From the NCBI RefSeq assembly GCF_039545095.1, contig NZ_BAABRS010000001.1, forward strand, positions 248,001 to 312,000: a DNA stretch of 64,000 nucleotides, given 5' to 3'. The stretch comes from Fodinibius salicampi (lineage in GTDB: Bacteria > Bacteroidota > Rhodothermia > Balneolales > Balneolaceae). The stretch's first letter is position 1, and each line of letters begins with the position of its first letter. Below, piece by piece: positions 1-8,748 of this stretch. A model generated the notes under the pieces. The model was not told where the DNA came from. It made no database searches and saw only the letters and a program-made list of their open reading frames with translations. Position numbers and translations under genes: made by a program.

Positions 1-1
1 T

Positions 2-859
2 GGACCTGGGAATCACAGCCATGTGTATTACCGACCTTGGTATGAGGTGTACAGTGATGGGCTCGTAAGAAGCATGGAATATGGTCGTCCCTGGATTCGA
101 TTCAAGATGACGCCATTTGCCCTGGAGAACTTCCGGCCGCTCGATCAGGATTCCCGGTATGACAAAAGCTTCCAGGATACCTGGAGGTATAATGACGCCG
201 CGAGTCTGCCAACGGAACAATATCCCAACGTTTCTGTTGGCGACACCGCCATCTACATAGATCCTGATATGACTGCTCAAGAAGTAGAACAACAACAGGA
301 TAATACACCGTATCACCTGCAATCCTGGGCAACTACTCACACAGCGGAGAACATAAATATGTTCCCCAACCTGAAAAAGCATGACGATCGTCAGCGTCCC
401 TCTATAAATGAGTATGCTGGTACCAAAGACTACTTCGTATATCGTCTTGCTGAAGCTTACCTGTTTGCTGCAGAAGCCCATTTCAATATGGGGAATAATC
501 AGCAGGCGGCCGACCACATTAATGTGGTTCGCAGACGTGCTGCCTGGCCGGGACAAGAGTCCAACATTGAGATATCCGCCGGGGATGTTACCCTAGACTT
601 CATTCTCGACGAGCGAGGCCGTGAATTTTACGGTGAATCCAAGCGCTGGACGACGCTCAAACGCACTGGAAAATTGATTGAGCGAGCTTCAAAATATCCC
701 GGTGAATTAGCAGGTGAACCTTCAAGGGATGTGTCTAATCTCCAAACTACCGCGAATGAACAATATGGAAATAAGGGGTATAAGTACTTGTTGAGGCCCA
801 TTCCGGCTACTCAAATAACAAGAACGGAAGGGGGTTATCCGCAAAATCCCGGATATTAA
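2..859 (+). CDS. SusD/RagB-family glycan-binding lipoprotein, C-terminal part
   Basis: Only the last 285 codons lie in the window. The frame is open to the left edge, so the true start is upstream and the GTG at 23 is internal. The fragment shows SusD/RagB C-terminal hallmarks: a helix pair with YRLAEAYLFAAEAHF then AADHINVVRRRA, the ILDERGREFYGE segment followed by RWTTLKR, and a terminal PQNPGY. SusD proteins sit on the outer surface as the binding lid of a SusC TonB-dependent porin, and susC is expected just upstream, outside the window. The cargo is probably (glucurono)xylo-oligosaccharides, judging from the downstream enzymes; this is inference. Confidence 0.93.
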   Translation, partial: GPGNHSHVYYRPWYEVYSDGLVRSMEYGRPWIRFKMTPFALENFRPLDQDSRYDKSFQDTWRYNDAASLPTEQYPNVSVGDTAIYIDPDMTAQEVEQQQDNTPYHLQSWATTHTAENINMFPNLKKHDDRQRPSINEYAGTKDYFVYRLAEAYLFAAEAHFNMGNNQQAADHINVVRRRAAWPGQESNIEISAGDVTLDFILDERGREFYGESKRWTTLKRTGKLIERASKYPGELAGEPSRDVSNLQTTANEQYGNKGYKYLLRPIPATQITRTEGGYPQNPGY

Positions 860-924
860 ATAGTAATAAATACTCATGAGATAGTATCCCTTTTGAGTGA
901 TAATGCCTGTAAAAGGCAATGAAG

Positions 925-980
925 ACCTCAGCTCTTCTTCCGAAGTCCTAATAAGAACTTTCGGGGGAAGAGCTTGAGGT
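925..980 (+). other. Long intercistronic hairpin between susD and CE15 genes
   Basis: The arm starting at 925 (ACCTCAGCTCTTC) pairs with the arm ending at 980 (GAAGAGCTTGAGGT), with one bulged base, and more pairing toward the loop (GAAGT with ACTTTC). There is no T-run after it, so it looks more like an RNA-processing or attenuation structure than a classical terminator. A smaller TGCC/GGCA hairpin lies just before it, near 904-918. Confidence 0.5.
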
Positions 981-1056
981 ATTTCAGGCCGATATGTAAA
1001 TCTCTGAATGATTAATAATTTTAACGAAGAAATTGATAAAAATAACCAACTGGTTC

Positions 1057-2328
1057 ATGGATCATATCCCTGTCAAGGCAGGTCTGCTGTTTTTAATTGT
1101 TGGCTTCACTGCCTGCTTGGATAGCTCCGAAAATGGAGGTGATGAGTCGTTGTATGATACAGAAATTCCTTTTGCTGTAGAGAATACCGGCACCGATTGT
1201 ATAATTCCTTCAATTATCAATTATACCGATTTGGAGAAGATTCCGCATATGCCTGATCCTTTTCTGGACATGGAAGGAAACCGAATTACGGATATCGAGG
1301 ATTGGCGCTGCCGTCGCGCAGAAATTAGTGCACAGGTACAGAAATTTGAATTGGGTCTAAAACCCGAAACTGCTCAGGAAAAGGTATCCACTACCATGGA
1401 TACAGATACCACAATGACTGTTACTGTTGAAGAAAATGATACAACGATTTCTTTTGAAGTAGATGTTAACTATCCCAGCCATGGGAAAGCACCCTATCCG
1501 GCTATGATCGGGATAGGCCGTTCATTTTTGAATAATTCGGACCTGGACAGCCTGGGAGTGGCCGTTATTCAATTCCCTAATAATGAACTTGGGGAACAGA
1601 TGGGCAGTAATTCTCGAGGCAAAGGAAAGTTTTATGATATTTTCGGAAATGAGCATACTGCCAGTGCCATGATGGCATGGGCCTGGGGCGTCAGTCGTCT
1701 CATTGATGGGTTGCAAACGACCGAGGGTATTGAAATTAACCCCGAGCGCATTGGGATTACCGGCTGTTCACGTAACGGAAAGGGAGCCCTGATGGCAGGG
1801 GCCTTAGATGAACGCATCGTACTCACTATTCCACAAGAGTCCGGTTCGGGGGGCGCCGCTGGCTGGCGTATTTCTGATGCTCAGTATGAAAGGGGACAAG
1901 AAGTCCAAACCTTAAGGCAGATCGTTCAAGAAAATGTATGGTTCACCGAAGATTTCGAAAAATTCAGCGAATCAGTGGAGAGGTTGCCCTACGATCACCA
2001 CTCAGTCATGGGGATGATTGCGCCACGCGCCCTGTTGATTCTTGAAAATAGCGATATAGAGTGGCTGGGTAATGAAAGTACGTACACCACCTCAGTCATT
2101 GCAAGGGAAATATGGAAAGCAATGGGTATTTCCGATCGCATGGGAATATCTCAGGTTGGTGGCCATAATCATTGCCAGTTACCTGATACCCAAAGGCCAG
2201 AGGTAAATGCATTTGTCAAAAAGTTTCTACTAGACGATTCAACAGTGAATACCAGGGTTGTAAGAATGGATACAGATTTAAATGTTGATCTGACAAAATG
2301 GGCTCCCTGGGAAACCCCGACGCTTTAG
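1057..2328 (+). CDS. CE15 glucuronoyl esterase lipoprotein
   Basis: CE15 enzymes cleave the ester between 4-O-methyl-glucuronic acid of xylan and lignin alcohols. The diagnostic motif GCSRNGKGA holds the nucleophilic serine (residue 238 from this start). PQESGSGG follows about 23 residues later, and GGHNHCQLP carries the catalytic histidine near residues 370-372. The N-terminus is a lipoprotein signal ending in lipobox GFTAC. I chose ATG 1057 because it gives a compact signal peptide. An in-frame TTG at 1033 would add eight residues and also keeps the lipobox. Length is normal for single-domain bacterial CE15. It lies between susD and the redox block, so it may free methyl-glucuronoyl-xylan from lignin at the cell surface. 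Confidence 0.9.
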   Translation: MDHIPVKAGLLFLIVGFTACLDSSENGGDESLYDTEIPFAVENTGTDCIIPSIINYTDLEKIPHMPDPFLDMEGNRITDIEDWRCRRAEISAQVQKFELGLKPETAQEKVSTTMDTDTTMTVTVEENDTTISFEVDVNYPSHGKAPYPAMIGIGRSFLNNSDLDSLGVAVIQFPNNELGEQMGSNSRGKGKFYDIFGNEHTASAMMAWAWGVSRLIDGLQTTEGIEINPERIGITGCSRNGKGALMAGALDERIVLTIPQESGSGGAAGWRISDAQYERGQEVQTLRQIVQENVWFTEDFEKFSESVERLPYDHHSVMGMIAPRALLILENSDIEWLGNESTYTTSVIAREIWKAMGISDRMGISQVGGHNHCQLPDTQRPEVNAFVKKFLLDDSTVNTRVVRMDTDLNVDLTKWAPWETPTL

Positions 2329-2412
2329 AAAATGTCTGGTGCTTTTTTGTTAGATTATATGATTTGTAAAGACAATTAATTTCAATCTGTTAATTTATTT
2401 GGAACTACAATT

Positions 2413-4428
2413 ATGCAAAGTATGATGTTAAAATCGGCCAAAGCGTTACTCTTTTTGTTCTGTACTGTATCGATGAGCTTATCTGCTGGTAGTATAGCAC
2501 AAGCTCAATCACAGGAAATTGCTGAGTTTACGGTGCATGCTGGGGAAAATGAACGTCTTAATACTCCTGTCAGTGCCTCACTGGATGGTATTCCACTGGG
2601 ACTTCAAACAGGGCAGGAACTTAAACTCTATGAAATAACAGATGGAAGGGAAGAATTGATCGCCTCGCAAATTGATGCTGATGGTTATGACAAAACGCTC
2701 CGCTGGATTTTAAAAGGGAAGACCCCTGCCGGGACACAACGGAGTTTCTTGTTGAAAAGAGAAAAGGAAAGCGATCGGTCCGGAGATGATGAAAAGGCCG
2801 TTCAGTTTAAGGACGATGGCAAATCCTTAATACTGATGGTTGAAGATAAAAAGGTGTTGAGCTATCGCTATGCCCCTACGCCACCACCAGAAGGGGTTTC
2901 AGAGCTTTACACACGAAGTGGATATATTCATCCGCTCTGGTCGCCTGAAGGGGAAGTGATAACAAGAATTCAGCCTTCCGATCATTATCACCACTATGGT
3001 ATATGGAATCCGTGGACCAAAACTAATTTTGAAGGTCGTGAAATCGATTTTTGGAATTTGGGTGACGGAGAGGGAACCGTTCGGCATAAATCACTTCCCA
3101 CTACTATTGAAGGAGATGTATATGGCGGATTTGAAGCGTTTTTAAATCATGTTGACTTAAAAGCTGAGACCCCTGATAGTGAGAAAGTGGCGCTCAATGA
3201 AAAATGGGAAATCAAGGTTTGGAATGCAGATCCGGAACAGGGCATTTGGCTGGTCGATTTTGTTTCCAGGCTTAATCCCGCTACGAAATCGCCCCTAACT
3301 ATTAAAGCCTATCGCTACCAGGGATTTAGTCTTCGGGCTACCGAAAAATGGGATGATGATACTGCTACTTTGCTAACTTCAAAAGGGAAGGATAAAAGCA
3401 ATGGTAATGCCACCCGGGCCCGGTGGACTGATATCAATGGCGTGTCAGAAACAGAATCGGGGACTTCCGGAATTTTGTTTATGACGCATCCGGGCAATCA
3501 AAACTTCCCTGAGCAACTTAGAATATGGCCAGAAGGAGCCAACGGCGGGGAAGAGAATGTGTACTTTAACTTTAATCCCGCCCAGGAACAGGATTGGAAG
3601 TTGAAGCCGGGTAATAGTTATAGCCTTAAATATCGCATGATGGTGTATGATGGCAAGATAAAACCCGCCGATGCAGAACGTTATTGGCAGGATTTTGGAA
3701 ATCCGCCCAGGGTAGAGGTCCAAAAAAAGGTTCTCAAGGATAGTCGGGTATTAGTTTATACCAAAAATGGGGAGGGCTATGTACATGAGAATATCCCCAA
3801 CAGTATTGAAGCAATAGAAGAACTTGGCAATAAATATGATTTTACGGTAGATGCTTCTGAAGATCCGGCAGACTTTACGGAAGAAAATCTTAAAAAATAC
3901 GATGCTTTGATCTTTTCCAATACGAACAATGATATTTTTAATACTCCTGAGCAGGAAGAAGCCTTACAAAACTATATGAAATCAGGAGGAAACTTTGTAG
4001 GTATTCACTCAACTTCCGGAGCAGAGCGTGACTGGCCCTGGTTTTGGAGTCTGGTAGGAGGCACTTTTCACCGGCATGCTCCATTTCAGGAGTTTACGGT
4101 AAATGTGACGGATAAGACGCATCCTTCCACCTCATTCCTTCCAAATAATTGGGTACGTGAAGATGAATGCTACTATCTTAAACAGTTGAATCCCAATATA
4201 AATGTGTTGTTGCATGCGGATATGACAACAGTTGAGGATGAAGAAAAAGGCGAATATCCCGGGCAGGTTTATGGAGATAAATTTCCTTTGGCATGGTATC
4301 ATGAGTTTGAAGGTGGACGTTCCTGGTATACCACATTAGGGCACAGTGTGGAGGATTACGATGATCCCGTCTTTATAAAGCATATTCTGGGCGGTATTGA
4401 ATGGGCTGTATCGGGAGGATCTCTCTAA
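2413..4428 (+). CDS. Exported PmoA-like (DUF6807) / ThuA fusion protein
   Basis: A 671-residue exported protein with a signal peptide ending near SIAQAQ (about residues 1-33). Residues about 40-430 match the PmoA/DUF6807 family, with the typical DHYHHYGIWNPWT and IDFWNLGDGEGTVRH segments. Residues about 445-670 are a ThuA domain: RVLVYTKNGEGYVHENI at its start, then YDALIFSNTNND, GGNFVGIHSTSGAERDWPW and a late PLAWYHEFEGGRSWYTTLGH. ThuA proteins belong to trehalose/keto-sugar utilisation and are class-I glutamine-amidotransferase-like folds; ThuA relatives are linked to 3-keto-glycoside handling. The DUF6807 role is not settled. Two Gfo/Idh/MocA proteins follow, consistent with a keto-sugar step (inference). 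Confidence 0.82.
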   Translation: MQSMMLKSAKALLFLFCTVSMSLSAGSIAQAQSQEIAEFTVHAGENERLNTPVSASLDGIPLGLQTGQELKLYEITDGREELIASQIDADGYDKTLRWILKGKTPAGTQRSFLLKREKESDRSGDDEKAVQFKDDGKSLILMVEDKKVLSYRYAPTPPPEGVSELYTRSGYIHPLWSPEGEVITRIQPSDHYHHYGIWNPWTKTNFEGREIDFWNLGDGEGTVRHKSLPTTIEGDVYGGFEAFLNHVDLKAETPDSEKVALNEKWEIKVWNADPEQGIWLVDFVSRLNPATKSPLTIKAYRYQGFSLRATEKWDDDTATLLTSKGKDKSNGNATRARWTDINGVSETESGTSGILFMTHPGNQNFPEQLRIWPEGANGGEENVYFNFNPAQEQDWKLKPGNSYSLKYRMMVYDGKIKPADAERYWQDFGNPPRVEVQKKVLKDSRVLVYTKNGEGYVHENIPNSIEAIEELGNKYDFTVDASEDPADFTEENLKKYDALIFSNTNNDIFNTPEQEEALQNYMKSGGNFVGIHSTSGAERDWPWFWSLVGGTFHRHAPFQEFTVNVTDKTHPSTSFLPNNWVREDECYYLKQLNPNINVLLHADMTTVEDEEKGEYPGQVYGDKFPLAWYHEFEGGRSWYTTLGHSVEDYDDPVFIKHILGGIEWAVSGGSL

Positions 4429-4468
4429 TAAAATAATCAAAGCTTAATATAAATTTTAGAGTATCATT

Positions 4469-5917
4469 ATGGATAAAAAAAATAACGATAGCAGTAAAAT
4501 GTCGCGGCGTGAATATTTAAAAACATCGGCTATGGGGACAGCGGGACTCTTTTTTGCTCCTTCCATCGTACCCTCTTCGGTGATGGGGTCTAATCCGCCG
4601 AGTGAAAAGATTAACATCGGTCAGATCGGTTTTGGCCGTATTGCACGGGGGCACGATCTACCGGAGACAATGAAAAATGATGTGGCCCGCGTAGTGGCGG
4701 TGAGTGACGTAGATTTGGATCGCGCACGGGACGGCAAGGCATTCGTAGAGAAGTATTATGCCGAAAAGAAGGGCAAGGAAAATTATGTGGATGTAGATGT
4801 CTATCAGGATTACCGGGAAATGCTGGAAGATCCCGAAATTGATGCTGTTATTATTAGTACCCCGGATCACTGGCATGCCCAACCTGCTATTGAGGCAGCC
4901 CTGGCCGGGAAAGATATTTATCTGCAAAAACCGGCGTCTCTGACGGTTGAGGAGGGACGAGCCATGAGTGATATTATTCACCGAACGGGTACCGTTTTTC
5001 AAATTGGTAGCCAGCAGCGTTCGGTTAATCCATGGCCGCAGTTTAAGCAGGCATGCGAACTAGTGCGCAATGGACGTATTGGGGAACTCCAGAGGGTGGA
5101 AGTAGGCCTGCCCGGTGACCCTGGTGGTGGAAATCCGACTCCCATGTCAATTCCTGAAGGGCTTGATTATGATATGTGGCTTGGCTCCACACCTGATGTA
5201 CCATACACGGAACATCGGGTACATCCCCAGGAAGATTATTCACGTCCGGGCTGGCTGCGAATAGAGGCTTATAGTGCAGGTATGATTACCGGATGGGGTG
5301 CGCATCATATTGATACAGCACATTGGGGAATGGGTGCTGAATATACGGGACCTGTTGAAGTTGAAGCTACGGCGCAGTTCCCAACAGATGATCCGAATTA
5401 CAAAGGTCTTTGGAATGTTCACGGCGATTTTCAGGTAACAGCGAAGTATGCCAATGGTGTTGTAATGACCGTCGGTGGGGATAATAAACAAGGCGTTCGT
5501 TTTGAAGGATCTGACGGCTGGATCTATGTTAAACGCGGAGATGTAGGCGTTACGGACAGTGATCCGGATACTGGTGAAGAAGGTGAAGAAAAGGAGGAGC
5601 CCTTCCAGGCAAGTGATCCGAAAATTTTGGAGTCGGAAATTGGGGAGAATGAAATTCATCTTTATGAGAGTCAGGAACAGCATGATAACTGGCTGAAATG
5701 TATTAAATCCCGGGAATTAACGGTTGCTCCTGCGGAAGTAGCTCACCGATCCTGCAGTGCCTGTCTAATATCTCATATAGCAATGAAGCTGCCCCGGAAG
5801 TTGCATTGGGATCCGGTTAATGAACGCTTTAAGAATGACGATGAAGCAAATTCTATGCTTTCCCGTTCACAGCGTTCTCCCTGGGGAATCAAGTATATAG
5901 ATGGACTTAAATTATAA
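4469..5917 (+). CDS. Gfo/Idh/MocA oxidoreductase with Tat signal
   Basis: 482 residues. The leader has a twin-arginine motif, SRREYLK at residues 12-18, followed by a hydrophobic stretch, so a folded NAD(P)-loaded enzyme is probably exported by Tat. The Rossmann part starts with IGQIGFGRIARGHD. The family segment STPDHWHAQPAIEAALAGK is followed by LQKP, where the usual EKP glutamate is Gln and the lysine is kept. A later GAHHIDTAHWGMG supplies the active-site histidine region. The family includes sugar dehydrogenases, keto-sugar reductases and GH109-type glycosidases that cycle a keto intermediate; exact chemistry cannot be read from sequence. It follows the PmoA-ThuA gene by 40 bp and is presumably cotranscribed. 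Confidence 0.88.
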   Translation: MDKKNNDSSKMSRREYLKTSAMGTAGLFFAPSIVPSSVMGSNPPSEKINIGQIGFGRIARGHDLPETMKNDVARVVAVSDVDLDRARDGKAFVEKYYAEKKGKENYVDVDVYQDYREMLEDPEIDAVIISTPDHWHAQPAIEAALAGKDIYLQKPASLTVEEGRAMSDIIHRTGTVFQIGSQQRSVNPWPQFKQACELVRNGRIGELQRVEVGLPGDPGGGNPTPMSIPEGLDYDMWLGSTPDVPYTEHRVHPQEDYSRPGWLRIEAYSAGMITGWGAHHIDTAHWGMGAEYTGPVEVEATAQFPTDDPNYKGLWNVHGDFQVTAKYANGVVMTVGGDNKQGVRFEGSDGWIYVKRGDVGVTDSDPDTGEEGEEKEEPFQASDPKILESEIGENEIHLYESQEQHDNWLKCIKSRELTVAPAEVAHRSCSACLISHIAMKLPRKLHWDPVNERFKNDDEANSMLSRSQRSPWGIKYIDGLKL

Positions 5918-5953
5918 ATTTATTATTAACTAATACTGGTATTTATCATATTT

Positions 5954-6005
5954 GATGCCTGCTTACTACGTTAAGATAATCTTATAATGAAGGTAAGCAG
6001 GCATC
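5954..6005 (+). other. 13-bp perfect inverted repeat between oxidoreductase genes
   Basis: GATGCCTGCTTAC at 5954-5966 pairs perfectly with GTAAGCAGGCATC at 5993-6005. A small nested palindrome (TAAGATAATCTTA, 5972-5984) sits in the loop. There is no T-run after it on the + strand. It may cap the upstream mRNA segment or tune downstream expression. Confidence 0.55.
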
Positions 6006-6027
6006 TGAATTTAAAAAGAGGAAAGAA

Positions 6028-7434
6028 GTGAAGAACTTATCTTTAAAATCGTACGTATTTGTATTTATGCTGTCTTTAGCATTTTATTCCTGTTCAAACT
6101 CTGATTCCGATAATAATGCAAGTCCGGAAAATGAGTTTACAGGTGCCGATGACGAGGTGAAATTAATGACTGTGGATCCTGGACATTTCCATGCCGCCCT
6201 TGTTCAAAAATATGGGTATGAGCAGGTTGATTCCGTGGTGCATGTATATGCACCTGAAGGAAAAGATCTCGAATTGCATTTAGATCGGATTGAACAGTAT
6301 AACAACCGCGAAGAAAATCCAACAAACTGGGTAGAAGAAGTCTATACAGGGCCCGATTTTTTTGAGAAAATGTTGGAAGAACGGCCAGGGAACGTAGTCG
6401 TGCTTTCCGGTAATAATGCTAAGAAAACACAGTATATTAAACAATCGGTAGATGCAGGACTAAATGTGTTGGCTGACAAGCCGATGGTTATTAAACCTGA
6501 GAAGTTCCCAATGCTTAAGGAGGCGCTGGCCCAAGCACAGGAAAATGATGTCCTGCTGTATGATATTATGACCGAGCGTTTTGAGATTACCACCCTTTTA
6601 CAACGAAAACTTTCACAATATTCCGATGTTTTCGGGACATTGGAGAAAGGTACTCCTGAAAATCCGGCTATTACTAAAGAGAGCGTCCACTATTTCTTCA
6701 AGTATGTCTCTGGTAATCCGCTAATTCGACCCGGCTGGTTTTTTGATGTTGACCAACAGGGAGAGGCAATTGTTGATGTTTCCACTCATCTTGTCGATAT
6801 GATTCTATGGGAAACGTTTCCAGGCGAGGGGATAGATACCACACAGGTAGAAGTGGTGGAAGCCGAACGCTGGGCTACCGAAATGACACCTGGTGAATTT
6901 GAAAAAGTCACTGAAATGGAGCCTTATCCTGACTACCTTGAAGAAGATTTGAATGATGAAAATAACCTGGAGGTCTATTCCAACGGCTCCTTTGTATTTA
7001 AGGTGAATGGAGTTCACGGGAAGGTCTCAGTTGAATGGGGATATGAGTCTTCTGAAGGCGGAGATACTCACTATTCAATCATGCGGGGCAGTAAGGCTAA
7101 TTTAGTGATCAGACAAGGCGAAGAAGAGGACTATGTCCCCACCCTGTATGTCGAACCGGTAAATGATAATAGTGGTGATCAATACGAGGCTGCATTGCAG
7201 GATGCTATTGATGAAATTGCAGAAGAATATCCCGGCCTCTCGTTAAATGAAACATCCAATGGATGGCAGGTGGCTATACCCGATGAACACCGGGTTGGTC
7301 ATGAAGCTCATTTTGCTCAGGTTACCGAGCAGTACCTGCAATATCTTGTCGACGGGGAAATTCCCGAATGGGAAAGAAAAAATATGCTAACAAAATACTA
7401 TTTGACTACTCAGGCATATAAAAAGAGTCGATAA
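6028..7434 (+). CDS. Lipoprotein Gfo/Idh/MocA-type oxidoreductase (putative oxidoreductase C-terminal family)
   Basis: 468 residues. The start is GTG 6028, supported by a purine-rich site (AAAGAGGAAAGAA) just upstream. The leader ends in lipobox YSCSNS (Cys22), so the protein is lipid-anchored. The N-terminal half is a divergent NAD-binding fold: VKLMTVDPGHFHAAL, GNVVVLSGNNA, then LADKPMVIKP, where DKP replaces EKP. The C-terminal half has GWFFDVDQQGEAIVDVSTHLVD and fits the putative oxidoreductase C-terminal family common in Bacteroidota. Relatives often occur beside DUF1080 and other Gfo/Idh/MocA genes in keto-sugar loci. The divergent nucleotide motif makes bound-cofactor or non-classical chemistry possible. 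Confidence 0.8.
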   Translation: MKNLSLKSYVFVFMLSLAFYSCSNSDSDNNASPENEFTGADDEVKLMTVDPGHFHAALVQKYGYEQVDSVVHVYAPEGKDLELHLDRIEQYNNREENPTNWVEEVYTGPDFFEKMLEERPGNVVVLSGNNAKKTQYIKQSVDAGLNVLADKPMVIKPEKFPMLKEALAQAQENDVLLYDIMTERFEITTLLQRKLSQYSDVFGTLEKGTPENPAITKESVHYFFKYVSGNPLIRPGWFFDVDQQGEAIVDVSTHLVDMILWETFPGEGIDTTQVEVVEAERWATEMTPGEFEKVTEMEPYPDYLEEDLNDENNLEVYSNGSFVFKVNGVHGKVSVEWGYESSEGGDTHYSIMRGSKANLVIRQGEEEDYVPTLYVEPVNDNSGDQYEAALQDAIDEIAEEYPGLSLNETSNGWQVAIPDEHRVGHEAHFAQVTEQYLQYLVDGEIPEWERKNMLTKYYLTTQAYKKSR

Positions 7435-7487
7435 GATTAAAATAAGTAATCCTGATTTAAGAAAGCTGATAAAGCTGTAATTCCAAT

Positions 7488-7563
7488 CCACTCATCGTCC
7501 CGTTACCGATCTTGATGAAAATATATTCCTTTAATTGATTTTGAGGGAAAGGATGACGAGTGG
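7488..7563 (+). other. Long imperfect inverted repeat in the leader of the copper-protein gene
   Basis: CCACTCATCGTCC (7488-7500) pairs with GGATGACGAGTGG (7551-7563) with two wobble mismatches across a 50-nt loop. It lies in the 185-bp gap between the lipoprotein oxidoreductase and the cupredoxin gene, and is one of three long intercistronic stems in this operon. Confidence 0.4.
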
Positions 7564-7619
7564 TTGCTGAGTAGGGATTATATTAATTCAAAAATCATCT
7601 TCAATCGAATTAGAAATTA

Positions 7620-8747
7620 ATGCAGAAGCAACAGTGTAGTAATAATCTTTACCGATATCGGTATTTCCCGTTCTTGGTTTGTTTTCTTATTTCTTTTTCT
7701 GTGTTTTGGTCTACAGATTCGCTGGCTCAAAGTAATACAGCCATGGATAGAACCATTGAGATCAAGGCTATTTCGGGATTAAAATATGATAAGGTCCGTT
7801 TGGCGGCTGAGCCCGGCTCTACTATTCGGATTAATCTGGAGAATGACGATGAGATGATACATAATCTGCTGATTGTCAAGCCCAGTACCCGAATGGATGT
7901 AGTTAAACAGGCCGAGTCTATGGGAGAAGAGGGAGCAGAAAATAATTATGTACCCAATTCATCAGATGTTTTGGTGAGCACGCCGCTCCTCAATCCCGGC
8001 GAGGAAGCGTCAATAATATTTGAAGTACCCCAAGAAGAGGGAATCTATCCCTATGTCTGTACCTACCCAGCCCATGGAATAGTCATGTACGGGGCTATTT
8101 ATGTAACCAACAGCCCGGATGAATTGCCACCAATTGAAGAAGATCCCAACATACCGGAACAGGTGCGGGATGAAATGGCAGCTTCCGATTCCATGCATCC
8201 TTATCCTTTGGAAATGCCTACACTTACCCGGCTCTTTATGCCGGAATCAAGTCCCGCTGCTATTGCCGTGGGTATGGAAAAAGACCAGTCATATAATTGG
8301 GATGCGGGCTACAGTTTCCTTCGCTACGCGTGGGATGGTGGATATATTGACGCTAGTGATCAATGGAATGATAAAGCCCAGGAAGTCGCAAAAGTAGTGG
8401 GAGATATCTACTATCGAAATACCACTGGTTTCCCGTTTAGGATTTCTAATCCGGACTCTATTCCGGAGCCGGATTTCCAGGGATACCGCATGGTGGATGG
8501 GTATCCACAATTTAAATATAAGATGGGAGATATTACGGTACATGAACTGATCTTACCGGCAGAAGTCACTCCCGGCTTTCAGATAAATTATATGCTGGAA
8601 AATGTACAGGAGCCGATCTGGTATATGCTAAGTGACAATGATAATGTCAGTATCGATTTTTCTGAAGGTGAAAGAGAAGGAAATCGAATAAAACTGACTC
8701 CCGAAGAAGCCAAAGAGTTTACAATATCAATTGTTTCAGAAGAGTAG
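7620..8747 (+). CDS. Azurin/auracyanin-like blue-copper protein with extra C-terminal domain
   Basis: 375 residues with a signal peptide ending near DSLAQS. Residues about 43-165 are a cupredoxin with a complete type-1 copper site: His81 in MIHNL, then CTYPAHGIVM giving Cys147, His152 and Met156 in azurin spacing (C-x4-H-x3-M). Such proteins shuttle single electrons in the periplasm. Residues about 200-375 form a further domain that I cannot assign to a named family (motif YNWDAGYSFLRYAWDGGYID); I have a weak impression of similar segments in large exported dehydrogenase-like proteins of this phylum. The next gene, a propeller dehydrogenase, starts 1 bp after this stop codon, so the two are very likely translated together and may be redox partners. 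Confidence 0.85.
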   Translation: MQKQQCSNNLYRYRYFPFLVCFLISFSVFWSTDSLAQSNTAMDRTIEIKAISGLKYDKVRLAAEPGSTIRINLENDDEMIHNLLIVKPSTRMDVVKQAESMGEEGAENNYVPNSSDVLVSTPLLNPGEEASIIFEVPQEEGIYPYVCTYPAHGIVMYGAIYVTNSPDELPPIEEDPNIPEQVRDEMAASDSMHPYPLEMPTLTRLFMPESSPAAIAVGMEKDQSYNWDAGYSFLRYAWDGGYIDASDQWNDKAQEVAKVVGDIYYRNTTGFPFRISNPDSIPEPDFQGYRMVDGYPQFKYKMGDITVHELILPAEVTPGFQINYMLENVQEPIWYMLSDNDNVSIDFSEGEREGNRIKLTPEEAKEFTISIVSEE

Positions 8748-8748
8748 G

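Noticed and set aside
8731-8748. TTG start for the propeller gene inside the copper-protein gene
   Set aside because: ATG 8749 right after the upstream stop codon is simpler; TTG 8845 is the better alternative because of the signal peptide.
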